A stretch of 47,914 nucleotides of DNA from the NCBI RefSeq assembly GCF_913020055.1, contig NZ_CAJWCF010000020.1, forward strand, positions 1-47,914, in the 5' to 3' direction. How positions within the stretch are numbered: position 1 is the stretch's first letter; every line of letters starts with the position of its first letter. Below are positions 8,451-17,518 of this stretch, in pieces. Both the position numbers and the translations under genes were made by a program. The notes beneath the pieces were generated by a model, which was not told where the DNA came from, did not search any database, and saw only the letters and a list, made by a program, of their open reading frames with translations. The stretch is from an uncultured Paraglaciecola sp. GTDB taxonomy: Bacteria; Pseudomonadota; Gammaproteobacteria; Enterobacterales; Alteromonadaceae.

Positions 8451-8500
8451 CGATCTAAGGGGTCACGATCTAACGATCTAAGGGGTCAGGTTCGTTGAAA
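8451..8500. repeat. direct repeat and REP-like motif at the end of the DUF2306 gene
   Basis: CGATCTAAGGGGTCA occurs twice, at 8451-8465 and 8474-8488 (23-bp period). The second copy runs into GGGGTCAGGTTCGTTGAAA (8482-8500). The reverse complement of that 19-base motif occurs exactly at 43637-43655. GGGGTCAGGTT-type sequences are typical of short interspersed elements mobilised by Y1 transposases, one of which lies at 46785-47765. The stop codon of the DUF2306 gene falls inside the motif. Confidence 0.5.
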
Positions 8501-9151
8501 GAATTTGACCCGCGGATCTTGATGGCTAAGGCCCCTTTCTCTAAACCGTAAATACTCTACAAATGCTAGGTTGATGAGGATCCCAGACCAAATTAGCAAA
8601 CCTATGACCCTATCCGTAACCACCTCTTCACCAAAAATCACAACTACCGGGATAATAATCAGCCGTTGTGTGGCTGGACCTAATGCTGCAGCCATAGCGC
8701 GCATCATCCACAATCGGTGGTTTTGAATGTCTTTACGCATGACATATTTAATCGCTAAAAATAACGAGCCCAGTAAAACAATGCAGTAAGCAATAATGCC
8801 TGTGTATTTTAAGGTGCCACCGTAACTAGGAAAATATTGATTCATCCATAAGGCGCTAAAAACCACCGGTATTGCCGAAACAACCAATAATCGGCCTGAA
8901 TATCGGTGAAACTTAGGGTAATTTGTACGAATGCTTGGCGCAAATTGAAAGGGGGACAATAAATTAAATATGATCCCAAAAACGATATGCACTACCACGG
9001 GCAATGGCATGGTTGAGTAGCTGCCTTGGGCATTTCCTTGGCTAATTTCACTCAATTGAAGGCTGCCTAAAGCGATGGATATCATGCCTAATAACAATAA
9101 CAATAACAAAATACATGTTCGCCATGCTCTTAAGGTTGAAATCTTATTCAT
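8486..9151 (-). CDS. DUF2306 family membrane protein
   Basis: About 221 residues with six or so hydrophobic segments. The DUF2306 features are FHRYSGRLLV after the third segment and NHRLWMMRAMA with a following RL pair. Function is unknown for the family; they are small integral inner-membrane proteins. I chose ATG 9151 because AAAGGA lies just upstream; a TTG seven codons earlier (9172) would be open too. The gene is divergent from the AraC-type regulator at 9374, which is the likely controller. Its last codons (FFQRT) and the stop are made of a repeat found again at 43.6 kb, so the original C-terminus may have been replaced. Confidence 0.75.
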   Translation of the reverse strand: MNKISTLRAWRTCILLLLLLLGMISIALGSLQLSEISQGNAQGSYSTMPLPVVVHIVFGIIFNLLSPFQFAPSIRTNYPKFHRYSGRLLVVSAIPVVFSALWMNQYFPSYGGTLKYTGIIAYCIVLLGSLFLAIKYVMRKDIQNHRLWMMRAMAAALGPATQRLIIIPVVVIFGEEVVTDRVIGLLIWSGILINLAFVEYLRFRERGLSHQDPRVKFFQRT

Positions 9152-9373
9152 CTGCTTTCCTTTGTGTTGCAATTAATGCTAAATAAACCAAGAGTTTTTT
9201 AGGTTCGTCATTCTCTGAGCAAATATTGCATTATCTTTAGGTTGTATGTCGTCCATGCCTACGTTCTAGGACGAAAATTATTTTTTTAAGCTTTATAATC
9301 AGATGGTAGTAAACGAATAATAAAGAAAGTTATGAGTTGAGTATTCAACAAACGCACACCATAAGAGAGCGGC

Positions 9374-10558
9374 ATGTCACCCATCACTGAGTCATTTAAC
9401 CTTGTCACCTTTGCTTTGCTGATTGCGGCGCTGGGTCAAATAGTGTTTGTGTTATCCATGTTATTAACGCGGTTAAAAGTCGCGGCGGTTTATACGCCTT
9501 TAGTGATCTTTTTTATCGCCAGTGGTTGTTCTTATACCTTGCCAGCTCTGAATAACATTTGGCCTGAATTTACCATTTACGCCATATTTATTTCTTTACC
9601 CTGCTTTTCATTGCAGCCCGTTGCACTTTGGCTGTATGTGGTAGGTTTAACCTCACCCACCCGCTGGCAATTTTCATGGCGATATTGGCGACACTTTATT
9701 CCTGCATTTTTAGGCTTGTTGTTGTCTCTTTTTATTGTTGTTTTACCCGAATCAATCATAAAACCCATTTTCATTGATGGCCAAGATCCAACCAGCTCTA
9801 TGGGCATATTTGTGGTCGTCGCTTTTTTTGTTTTATTACTCTTATTCTTAGTTCAGTCATCACTCTATTTGGTGTTTGTGGTTAAACGCTTACTGCGTTA
9901 TCAACAGCAACTTAAATTGCTGTTTTCTTCTAACGAACAACGAGAATTATTCTGGGTGTTATGGTTAGTTTTGATTATTGCTGGCACATGGATAACCACC
10001 TTAGCCTATATCTTGCCAGTTATGATTAACGAGCATGCCCTATTTGGTGATGAAGTTATCGCAGCCTGTTACTTAGCTTTGGTATGGACGATTGGCCTAT
10101 GGGGATTGCGCCAAAAACCTGGTTTTCATGGCCGCTATTTAACCGCAGATAATAATCAGCAACTTGAGCAATCTCTTGAAGAAGTTTTATTGCCCAGCAA
10201 GAAAAAATATCAAAAATCAGCGTTAGATTTAGCCCAGTCTGAACGAATAGCCAAAAAGTTAGAAGCGGCTATGCAAAACCAACAATTGTATTTACAGCCC
10301 GATTTATCTCTACCGTCACTTGCAAAGCAAATTCAGGTACCCGCTAATTATTTATCCCAAACATTAAATGAAAATCTCAAAGTGTCGTTTTTTGATTATG
10401 TTAATCACTGGCGAGTGGAACATGCAAAGGGGATATTAATGCAAGGAACACAGACTATTTTAGATATTGCCATGGACTCCGGCTTTAATGCTAAATCGTC
10501 ATTTTATAAGGCGTTTAAACAAATGACTGGGCAAACACCTGGGCAATATGGAAAATAA
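9374..10558 (+). CDS. membrane-anchored AraC-family transcriptional regulator
   Basis: 394 residues. The first 245 contain seven hydrophobic helices (7TM-like sensor, beginning about residue 10 and ending about 245). A linker follows, then a C-terminal AraC/XylS domain (about 285-394) with two helix-turn-helix units: LPSLAKQIQVPANYLSQTLNE and LDIAMDSGFNAKSSFYKAFKQ, ending TPGQYGK. The architecture suggests a sensor of an extracellular or membrane signal that regulates transcription directly. The divergent DUF2306 gene is the obvious candidate target (222 bp between the starts). The signal is unknown. Confidence 0.88.
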   Translation: MSPITESFNLVTFALLIAALGQIVFVLSMLLTRLKVAAVYTPLVIFFIASGCSYTLPALNNIWPEFTIYAIFISLPCFSLQPVALWLYVVGLTSPTRWQFSWRYWRHFIPAFLGLLLSLFIVVLPESIIKPIFIDGQDPTSSMGIFVVVAFFVLLLLFLVQSSLYLVFVVKRLLRYQQQLKLLFSSNEQRELFWVLWLVLIIAGTWITTLAYILPVMINEHALFGDEVIAACYLALVWTIGLWGLRQKPGFHGRYLTADNNQQLEQSLEEVLLPSKKKYQKSALDLAQSERIAKKLEAAMQNQQLYLQPDLSLPSLAKQIQVPANYLSQTLNENLKVSFFDYVNHWRVEHAKGILMQGTQTILDIAMDSGFNAKSSFYKAFKQMTGQTPGQYGK

Positions 10559-10660
10559 TTGATTAACCTTATGCGTCTTTCCCTGCTTTAAACGTTAGTC
10601 GTTTATTCCTTATCTACCTCTACCAAACATGCTAGAACAGCACTGCAATTATGCTTGTTT

Positions 10661-10697
10661 AAATAAAAAAAAGCAGCCACCTTCAGAGAGTGGTTGC
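10661..10697 (-). terminator. rho-independent terminator for leftward transcription
   Basis: The hairpin GCAGCCAC (10673-10680) / GTGGTTGC (10690-10697) is preceded on the plus strand by AAATAAAAAAAA, so on the minus strand it ends in a long U-run. No minus-strand gene ends right next to it. It may stop read-through from nagR (ends 11166) or protect the AraC gene from antisense transcription. The flanking 10559-10853 is otherwise empty. Confidence 0.55.
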
Positions 10698-10853
10698 ATT
10701 AGAGGTGTATACCGACTACTCAATAAAACACAACAAAAGTGATAAAGCGCCTGACATTACTAATGCTATTAATTTAACTATGGAAAATATTTTTCACATA
10801 GTTTTTAATAAAAAGCATAAAGTCATATTCGTAGTATCGAAAAGGTTAATAAG

Positions 10854-11126
10854 ATGAAAGAAAAACAATTTGATAAATGGCAAAAAATGAGAATGAAAGG
10901 AAAAAGGAGATTCATTTTAATCAATGGGCTTCTTTCATGGGGTGTACCAATGTTTGTGGTAATGACTTTTGTAGTAAATATGCCTAAAAATGGGGATCTG
11001 ACATTTGGGCTGATTGCTATAAATGCACTTATTTGGACTTTGGGTGGTTTAGCTTTTGGGTATTTAACATGGACACTATCAGAGAAGAATTACCAAAAAG
11101 AACTAAAAAAAAGAGAAAGTGCATAA
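10854..11126 (+). CDS. small two-helix membrane protein, unknown function
   Basis: 90 residues: a strongly basic N-terminus (about 1-19), two hydrophobic helices (about 21-42 and 49-72) separated by a short NMPKNGD loop, and a basic, charged tail. The layout resembles many uncharacterised bacterial inner-membrane proteins with both ends in the cytoplasm. A weak ribosome site (AAGGTTAATAAG) precedes the ATG. It stands alone between two regulators on the opposite or same strand, with no operon partner. Confidence 0.6.
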   Translation: MKEKQFDKWQKMRMKGKRRFILINGLLSWGVPMFVVMTFVVNMPKNGDLTFGLIAINALIWTLGGLAFGYLTWTLSEKNYQKELKKRESA

Positions 11127-11165
11127 CAAAGTTATCAACATCACCTCGTCAGCTACAGTAGTTAG

Positions 11166-12197
11166 TTACTTGCATTTTGAAGTGGAACCGCGCACTACCA
11201 ACTCAGGTGTAAAGTTTTCATGTCTGGGTTCGTTGGTTTGAGTACGTAGTCGATTTTGAGTGATGTTACTAATCAGTAAGGCTGCAGCCGATGACCCGAT
11301 TTGTTGGGTGGGTTGCGCGGCCGTGGTTAATTGCGGAATTGTTTGCCGAGAGAATGGGCTATCTTCAAAGCCTACAATTGATAGCTGATTAGGCACATCA
11401 AAACCTGCTAAGCGAGCACTTAAAAATACACCTGCAGCAATTTCATCATTACAGGCAAAAATGGCAGTGGGTTTATTTTCTAAGCCTAATAATTTTTCTG
11501 CACCACTTACACCAGAATCAAATGAATACCGACCCTCAACAATCCACTCTTTGTTGATTTCAAGTCCATGTAATTGCATTGCTTGAACATATCCTTCTTG
11601 GCGTTCAAGAGTAGATTTATGGTCTTTCTCACCACTGATAAAAGCTATTTTTTTATGCCCAAGAGAAATCAGATACTCAACGATAGAATGGGCGGCCTCG
11701 CGGTCATGTATGAATACACAAGACGTATTCTCAATTTGACTGTTATCTCCCGATACCAAACGCACAAATTGAATATCTAATCTGGCCAATTCTTCGATAA
11801 AAGTAGGGTTTTCAGAAAGAGGTGGGCTGACAATTAATCCGGATAACTGTGTGCGTTTCACCATATCTTGAATTTTAGTAATAATATCAAACTGATCTGA
11901 CTCACATGGGTGAATTATGAGTTCATACCCCTTTCGACCGCACTCTTCTAAAATCCCTCTTTGCATATCAATAACGTAATAGGCGTTAGGGTTATCGTAA
12001 ATAAAACCCAAGGCGAAAGATTTTGAACCGGCAAGGTTTCTGGCTGCGGTATTTGGCTGATAGTTTAACTCTGCAATTGCAGTATTTACTTTTTCTAATG
12101 TGTCAGGTTTAACAGTACCTTCGTGATTAATTACTCGGGAAACAGTTTTGAATGATACGCCTGCGTGTATAGCAACGTCTTTAATGGTGACTTTCAT
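11166..12197 (-). CDS. nagR: LacI-family repressor of GlcNAc utilisation
   Basis: 343 residues: LacI DNA-binding domain at 1-60 (TIKDVAIHAGVSFKTVSRVIN, then the hinge helix around NYQPNTAARNLAG) and a periplasmic-binding-like effector domain (about 62-338) with LIVSPPLSE, IAFISGEKDH and PTAIFACNDEIAAGVF. It is divergent from the hexosaminidase-nagK-nagP-nagX-HAD operon, the arrangement known for NagR of Alteromonadales and Shewanella, where GlcNAc-6-phosphate relieves repression. The gene name rests on context; the LacI family is certain. Candidate operators lie between the two genes at 12416-12465. Confidence 0.85.
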   Translation of the reverse strand: MKVTIKDVAIHAGVSFKTVSRVINHEGTVKPDTLEKVNTAIAELNYQPNTAARNLAGSKSFALGFIYDNPNAYYVIDMQRGILEECGRKGYELIIHPCESDQFDIITKIQDMVKRTQLSGLIVSPPLSENPTFIEELARLDIQFVRLVSGDNSQIENTSCVFIHDREAAHSIVEYLISLGHKKIAFISGEKDHKSTLERQEGYVQAMQLHGLEINKEWIVEGRYSFDSGVSGAEKLLGLENKPTAIFACNDEIAAGVFLSARLAGFDVPNQLSIVGFEDSPFSRQTIPQLTTAAQPTQQIGSSAAALLISNITQNRLRTQTNEPRHENFTPELVVRGSTSKCK

Positions 12198-12379
12198 ATC
12201 CCTGACTTTTTCCTTTTGTAAAAAAATAAATATTCAATCCGTTGGTATTATATACGAATAATTTTCAGACTAGGCAGAATATTGCTGAACACCAATAAAA
12301 TAGCGCACTTAATCAATTGAAATGAATTTTAGGCCAAGCTCAAAAGCGCGCTTATTTGTTAAACCTTTGTGAATCTCAC

Positions 12380-12393
12380 TTGCTTACAAGCAA
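12380..12393. promoter_or_regulatory. 14-bp perfect inverted repeat in the nagR/hex intergenic region
   Basis: TTGCTT-AC-AAGCAA forms a perfect palindrome. It lies just upstream of the sequence TATAGT (12398-12403), which could be a -10 element, and 25 bp before the first NagR-like site. It does not resemble the NagR motif, so it could be the site of another regulator or chance. Confidence 0.3.
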
Positions 12394-12415
12394 ATTGTAT
12401 AGTAATTTTAACCAA

Positions 12416-12433
12416 ACTGACAACGCTGTCATT
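12416..12433. promoter_or_regulatory. candidate NagR operator
   Basis: The near-palindrome TGACAACGCTGTCA (12418-12431), flanked by AC and TT, matches the LacI-type NagR motif of marine Gammaproteobacteria (TGACA-rCGy-TGTCA, central CG). It sits 132 bp upstream of the hexosaminidase start, downstream of a possible -10 (TATAGT at 12398), an ideal place for repression. Confidence 0.7.
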
Positions 12434-12451
12434 GAGATTAAAAACAAAATA

Positions 12452-12465
12452 AAACAGCGTTATCA
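12452..12465. promoter_or_regulatory. second, weaker NagR-like site
   Basis: AAACAGCGTTATCA matches the NagR motif at 11 of 14 positions. Its start is 34 bp from the start of the first site, a little over three helical turns, so both would face the same side of the DNA. It is degenerate and could be chance. Confidence 0.35.
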
Positions 12466-12564
12466 CCAGAACATTTAGGTTACTAAACTGGATTAACGAA
12501 CAAACAAGAAACTTGTGCCAACAAATCAATATTTACGCCGAGTTTATAAAAATAGGGCACAACC

Positions 12565-15219
12565 ATGAAAAGTAGTCGCATAACTGCACTAACAAATAAC
12601 ATCTTTACACGAAGGTCTCTTGCTAGTTTGGCCTTATCCGCTGGCATGTTGATGGTTGGTTGTGATCAAATTACTGATGCTCCCTCAGCAACTGAATCCA
12701 ACCTTTCAGTAGACAGCGCGGCAGAGCAAATTCAGATTAGTGTAGGCATTGAGAATAACTATGCAACTGAAGCATGCCCTAACGAAGCAGGTAGTTGTTA
12801 TGTGGCCAACATAACCTTAACATTTCCTGAGCGTATGCCTAAAAATTGGCGCATTATGTTCAGTAATCTATCGCCTATAAACCAAGCCATAAGCAATGAA
12901 CTTAGCCTTACGCACGTTAACGGTGATATGCATGAAATCAAACCCAAAATATCTAAACTTGATGCTAACACCCCGTATGAAATAAAGTTTTACGGCAATA
13001 CGCCTTTGGTGTCTGAATCAGTTTTTTTCCCCAATTATTTACTGGTTACCGGTAACGGTGAAAATAGCGTCATTGCCTCAACAACTGAACGCCTAACAAA
13101 GGGCCATCAATTACCTAGGCCTCAGCACATAAAACCTTTCACAACCCCTGAACAAATGCTCAGAAGTGCGAATGATAAGGTTGCCATTGCAGATGTTTAT
13201 GAACGTTACACTCGCTTTTCGTCAAGAATTCCACATTACTCACCAGCGGCTAAGTTGCGTATTATTCCCAAATTACATTCTGCCAACTGGTCGAAAAATC
13301 GCATTGAGTTAACCCAAGGTGTTCGACTTCCAGAATTAGCTGACTCACTCGATGGCGTGAACGCGGCTTTAATAAATGCAATAACCAAACGGTTTAGTCA
13401 AAATTCACTGCTAATAGACGCTCAAGGGTTAGCGATAGAAGTCAGTCTCCAGTCAAACTTGCCTGCTGAAGGTTATACTTTATTAATAAATAGCCAAGAT
13501 ATACAAATCACTTATGCTGACTCAGCAGGTTTGTATTATGCGATGATGTCAATTGCTCAACTGTACGATGCGAAAAGCAACTCATTGCCACAAGGCTTAG
13601 TGCAAGATCAACCGAGCATGAGCTTTCGTGGGTTACACATCGATGTATCGAGAAACTTTCGCAGTAAAGAATTTATTCTACAAACCTTAGATCAAATGTC
13701 GTATTACAAACTTAACAAACTACATTTGCATTTAGCCGATGATGAAGGCTGGCGCCTACAAATTGCATCGTTGCCTGAGTTAACCGACGTAGGTGCATTT
13801 AGGTGCTTCGATGAGTCTGAAAAAAACTGCCTGTTACCTCAACTTGCTGGCGGTGATGGTAAGTTAGCAGCCACACAACAAAACAGCGGCTTTTATAGCG
13901 TAGATGACTACATCGAAATATTGCATTATGCCCATGCTCGACAAATCGAAGTATTACCATCGTTAGATATGCCTGGGCACTCACGTGCTGCAATTGTGTC
14001 AATGAATGCAAGATATCAACGCCTAATGCTTGAGGAAAACCCAACAGCAGCAGAAAAATACTTCTTAACCGAGTCAGAAGATACAAGCGAGTACCGTTCA
14101 ATACAGCATTATAACGACAACACTTTAAATCCTTGTTTAGACTCCACTTATACATTTGTAACAGAAGTGCTTAAACAGTTAAAAGAGATGCATATTGCAG
14201 CTGGCGTTCCACTTAAGCGATACCACATTGGTGGTGATGAAACCGCTGGCGCATGGACTAATTCACCAGCCTGTGAAACGCTTATTGCAGCCAACGACGA
14301 ATTGACAGAAGCGAAACAACTAGGTTCTTATTTTATTGAAAAGGTTGCACATCAGGTCAGTGACTTAGGCATTATTCCAGCCAGCTGGAGTGATGGGTTG
14401 TCGCACGCAAATTTAGCTAACTTGCCTGCTAAGGTACAAGCAAACGCTTGGGAAACCCTGTATTCTGGTGGGCATAACAAAGTACATCAAATGATCAACG
14501 ATAATTGGGATGTTGTTTTGTCGACTCCCGATGTGCTGTATTTTGATTTTCCCTATGAAGCAGATCCAATAGAGCCCGGGTATTACTGGGGTTCAAGAAA
14601 TACCGATAGCTATCAAGTATTTCAATTTATGCCAAACAACTTACCGGTACATGCAGAAATTTGGACCGATAATTTTGGCAATAATTATGCAGCCACCGCC
14701 ACTATCAATATTCAAAATGAACAACAAGTGCTGGGCATTCAAGCACAATTATGGGGTGAAACTGTACGTTCTGATGCTCAGGCAAATTATATGCTTTTCC
14801 CCCGTTTATTAGCTGTAGCTGAGCGTGCTTGGCACACACCAACATGGGCAGAGGATTACAAAACGGGTGTCAGTTACTCTGCCGAAACTGAGCATTTTGA
14901 TAAAACACAAACCAAGGCAATGCATATTGATTGGCTTAACTTCAGCCATCTATTAAGCACAAAAGCTATGCCGCAATTGATAGCAGATGGAATAGTTCCA
15001 AGAGTGCCATTACCAGGCGCAATGGTGGAAGGAGGCAAGTTATTTATGCACACAACATTTAGTGGGTTACAGTTAGAATTTCAAATAAATGGTCAAGATT
15101 GGCAAGTGTTTACTACGCCAGTAAAGCTGCCAGAAGAGGCGATTACTCGTGTCAGGGCAACCGTTCCAAATGCATCAGTAAGCAGTCGCGATCAACCCGT
15201 AATCATGAGAGGACAATAG
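12565..15219 (+). CDS. beta-N-acetylhexosaminidase, GH20 lipoprotein
   Basis: Releases GlcNAc from the non-reducing end of chitin oligomers. 884 residues. A lipoprotein signal ends at Cys33 (LMVGC), so the enzyme is probably anchored to the outer membrane. The order of parts is: chitobiase-type carbohydrate-binding domain (about 50-175), GH20b alpha+beta domain (about 225-345), catalytic TIM barrel (about 350-790) starting SFRGLHIDVSRNF, and a C-terminal beta domain (about 815-884). The catalytic pair is Asp558-Glu559 in HIGGDETAGAW, and PSLDMPGHSRA is also family-typical. It is the first gene of the nag operon, one base from nagK, downstream of NagR-like sites. Confidence 0.93.
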   Translation: MKSSRITALTNNIFTRRSLASLALSAGMLMVGCDQITDAPSATESNLSVDSAAEQIQISVGIENNYATEACPNEAGSCYVANITLTFPERMPKNWRIMFSNLSPINQAISNELSLTHVNGDMHEIKPKISKLDANTPYEIKFYGNTPLVSESVFFPNYLLVTGNGENSVIASTTERLTKGHQLPRPQHIKPFTTPEQMLRSANDKVAIADVYERYTRFSSRIPHYSPAAKLRIIPKLHSANWSKNRIELTQGVRLPELADSLDGVNAALINAITKRFSQNSLLIDAQGLAIEVSLQSNLPAEGYTLLINSQDIQITYADSAGLYYAMMSIAQLYDAKSNSLPQGLVQDQPSMSFRGLHIDVSRNFRSKEFILQTLDQMSYYKLNKLHLHLADDEGWRLQIASLPELTDVGAFRCFDESEKNCLLPQLAGGDGKLAATQQNSGFYSVDDYIEILHYAHARQIEVLPSLDMPGHSRAAIVSMNARYQRLMLEENPTAAEKYFLTESEDTSEYRSIQHYNDNTLNPCLDSTYTFVTEVLKQLKEMHIAAGVPLKRYHIGGDETAGAWTNSPACETLIAANDELTEAKQLGSYFIEKVAHQVSDLGIIPASWSDGLSHANLANLPAKVQANAWETLYSGGHNKVHQMINDNWDVVLSTPDVLYFDFPYEADPIEPGYYWGSRNTDSYQVFQFMPNNLPVHAEIWTDNFGNNYAATATINIQNEQQVLGIQAQLWGETVRSDAQANYMLFPRLLAVAERAWHTPTWAEDYKTGVSYSAETEHFDKTQTKAMHIDWLNFSHLLSTKAMPQLIADGIVPRVPLPGAMVEGGKLFMHTTFSGLQLEFQINGQDWQVFTTPVKLPEEAITRVRATVPNASVSSRDQPVIMRGQ

Positions 15220-15220
15220 T

Positions 15221-16165
15221 TTGGAAAAAACCTACTTTTTAGGTATCGATGGCGGCGGAAGCAAATGCAAAGCGCGACTAGAAGATGCAGATGGAAATTT
15301 TTTAGGCGAATACGTTAGTGGCCCCGCTAATCCCATGCGTGATTACGAACTTGCTATGACATCTTTAAAAGACGTTATCGCGGGCGTTTTTGCTACGGCT
15401 AATTTAAATATCGATAATGCCGCAAACACTCATGCTGTGATGGGCCTAGCAGGCTTAAATATTCCCTGCTGTTTAACTAAGATGAGTCAGTGGCAACATC
15501 CATTTGCTACATTACAACTCACCACCGACTTACATATTGCTTGTGTGGGTGCCCATGAACGCACTTCTGGTGCAATTGTTATTATTGGAACCGGCTCATC
15601 TGGACTTGTGTGCGAAGAAGGTAGGCAACTGGAATATGGCGGACATGGCTTTTCGCTCGGTGACAAAGGCAGTGGTGCTTGGTTTGGCGCAGAGTCTATA
15701 CGTTATGCACTTGAAACCATCGACAAGCTGCAGCCATCGAGTAGATTCACTGTCAAATTAATTGAATCCTTAGACTGCCAATCGGCACAAAATATTGTAG
15801 AGGTGTTTGCTCAAGCAAGCCCCGCTCAGTTTGCGCAATATGCACCGTTATTATTTGATTATGCAGATTTAAAAGATCCGGTTGCGGTGAAAATTGTAAA
15901 AGAAGGCTCTTTATACATTAATCAACTTTGCCAACAACTGTTACAGAAAAAGCCACAGGGTCTGAGTCTTATTGGTGGTTTATCTGACAAGGTAGCGCCT
16001 TGGTTAACGCCAGAGATACAAGCACAAATCACCCCAGCGTTAAATTCACCAGAAGTCGGCGCTGTATTAATTGCCCGTCAGCAACAAGCATTAGAAAAAA
16101 ACAATCAGCACTCACACTTAAATAGCCAGCAGAAAACAGGCACCCCCATTCCGGATAATAAATAA
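15221..16165 (+). CDS. nagK: N-acetylglucosamine kinase (BadF/BadG/BcrA/BcrD family)
   Basis: Phosphorylates imported GlcNAc to GlcNAc-6-phosphate, the entry point of the pathway and the presumed NagR inducer. 314 residues. The ASKHA phosphate-1 motif is GIDGGGSK (8-15) and phosphate-2 is IGTGSSG (122-128), followed by GHGFSLGDKGSGAWFG, the conserved substrate/ATP loop. The start is TTG at 15221, one base after the hexosaminidase stop, with AGAGGA upstream. The enzyme type is clear from operon position; other members of the family phosphorylate glucosamine or glucose. Confidence 0.88.
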   Translation: MEKTYFLGIDGGGSKCKARLEDADGNFLGEYVSGPANPMRDYELAMTSLKDVIAGVFATANLNIDNAANTHAVMGLAGLNIPCCLTKMSQWQHPFATLQLTTDLHIACVGAHERTSGAIVIIGTGSSGLVCEEGRQLEYGGHGFSLGDKGSGAWFGAESIRYALETIDKLQPSSRFTVKLIESLDCQSAQNIVEVFAQASPAQFAQYAPLLFDYADLKDPVAVKIVKEGSLYINQLCQQLLQKKPQGLSLIGGLSDKVAPWLTPEIQAQITPALNSPEVGAVLIARQQQALEKNNQHSHLNSQQKTGTPIPDNK

Positions 16166-16174
16166 GGCAACTTT

Positions 16175-17506
16175 ATGCAAACGACAGCAGCAGGAAACAA
16201 GCAAAACAGTAGCTTTTTGCCGATGATGATCATTGGCGGATTGTTTTTTATTTTTGGTTTTATTACATGGCTAAACGGTGCGCTTGTTCCTTTTTTGCAA
16301 ATTGTATGTGATCTAAACGAAATTCAGGCGATTTTAATTGCCTCAACCTTTTATTTTGCTTACGTAGTGATGGCTTTACCCATGGCCAAAGTAGTAGATG
16401 TAATAGGTTATCGAAAATCAATGTCGGTGGGGCTTGGCTTTATCTCATTGGGCTGTTTAGTGTATATCCCTGCTGCCCAAGCACAGTCTTTTGCTTTGTT
16501 TCTTGTGGCACAGTTCATTTTAGGTACAGGGTTAACTCTGCTACAAACCGCCTCTAATCCTTATATTGTTAAAATTGGCCCTGAAGAAACGGCAGCCGTT
16601 AGAATTTCAATTATGGGCATTCTTAATAAATTAGCGGGCGTGGTAGCGCCGATGATTTTTACTGCACTTGTATTAGGTGACTTTGGAGACGTTACGGCTA
16701 AATCTATCGCTGATTTAGCCGAAGCAGAGCGTGTTCTAAAAATCACCGCATTGGCTGATGGCCTGATTTACCCATACTTGTTTATGGCGTTAGCCCTAGC
16801 TATTCTTGCAGCGGCCATTTTGAAGTCGGGTTTGCCTGAGCTGAATTTAAACCAAGTAGACCAAAACAATGACCCGCAAGCAACATCTCAAAAGTCACTT
16901 ATGGCCTTTCCGCATCTAATATTGGGCGCTGCGACTTTATTTGTCTATGTAGGTGTAGAGGTCATTGCCGGAGATACCATTGGTTTATTTGGCTCAAACT
17001 TAGGCGTTGCCAATGCCACTACCCTAACGTCTTTCACCATGGCATTTATGGTGATTGGTTATGTATTAGGGCTGATATTAATTCCAAGAGTGATGACTGA
17101 ACGACATGCTTTGTTAGGTTCAGCCGTGCTTGGCATGATGTTATCTATAGCCGTGGTATTTTCATCTAGTACCGATACCTTCTTTTCTGAAATTTTATGG
17201 GGCTGGACAGGATTAGGGCTTGTACCCAATACCATCACCTTCATTGCCTTGTTAGGCTTTGCTAATGCCATTGTATGGCCAGCTATTTGGCCATTAGCAT
17301 TAAAAGGTTTAGGCGAGCTTACAGCTAAAGGTTCTGCGTTGTTAATAATGGGTATAGCAGGTGGCGCGATTTTACCCCTGGTTTACGGTGCTTTATCTAC
17401 CACCTTTGGAAGCCAGTCTGCTTATTGGATGATGTCGCCATGTTATTTGTTTATTCTTTATTACGCGCTTTTTGGTTGCAAAATCCCACCCAGATTAAAC
17501 AACTAA
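16175..17506 (+). CDS. nagP: GlcNAc permease, MFS sugar transporter (FHS family)
   Basis: 443 residues with 12 predicted membrane helices. The first helix reads GGLFFIFGFITWLNGALVPFL, the hallmark of fucose/glucose/GlcNAc:H+ symporters. Other family features are LGTGLTLLQTASNPYI in helix 4 and ALKGLGELTAKGSALLIMGIAGGA near helix 10-11. It imports GlcNAc unphosphorylated, which fits the adjacent kinase. It starts 9 bp after nagK with AATAAGG as ribosome site. Confidence 0.9.
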   Translation: MQTTAAGNKQNSSFLPMMIIGGLFFIFGFITWLNGALVPFLQIVCDLNEIQAILIASTFYFAYVVMALPMAKVVDVIGYRKSMSVGLGFISLGCLVYIPAAQAQSFALFLVAQFILGTGLTLLQTASNPYIVKIGPEETAAVRISIMGILNKLAGVVAPMIFTALVLGDFGDVTAKSIADLAEAERVLKITALADGLIYPYLFMALALAILAAAILKSGLPELNLNQVDQNNDPQATSQKSLMAFPHLILGAATLFVYVGVEVIAGDTIGLFGSNLGVANATTLTSFTMAFMVIGYVLGLILIPRVMTERHALLGSAVLGMMLSIAVVFSSSTDTFFSEILWGWTGLGLVPNTITFIALLGFANAIVWPAIWPLALKGLGELTAKGSALLIMGIAGGAILPLVYGALSTTFGSQSAYWMMSPCYLFILYYALFGCKIPPRLNN

Positions 17507-17518
17507 GGAGTAGCCATT

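Noticed and set aside
12452..12465. Shared core AACAGCGTTAT in the second NagR-like site and in the TetR operator at 25774-25784
   Set aside because: 11 bases in common could suggest cross-regulation, but the left half of the TetR palindrome is missing here and no other evidence links the two systems. Chance is enough.
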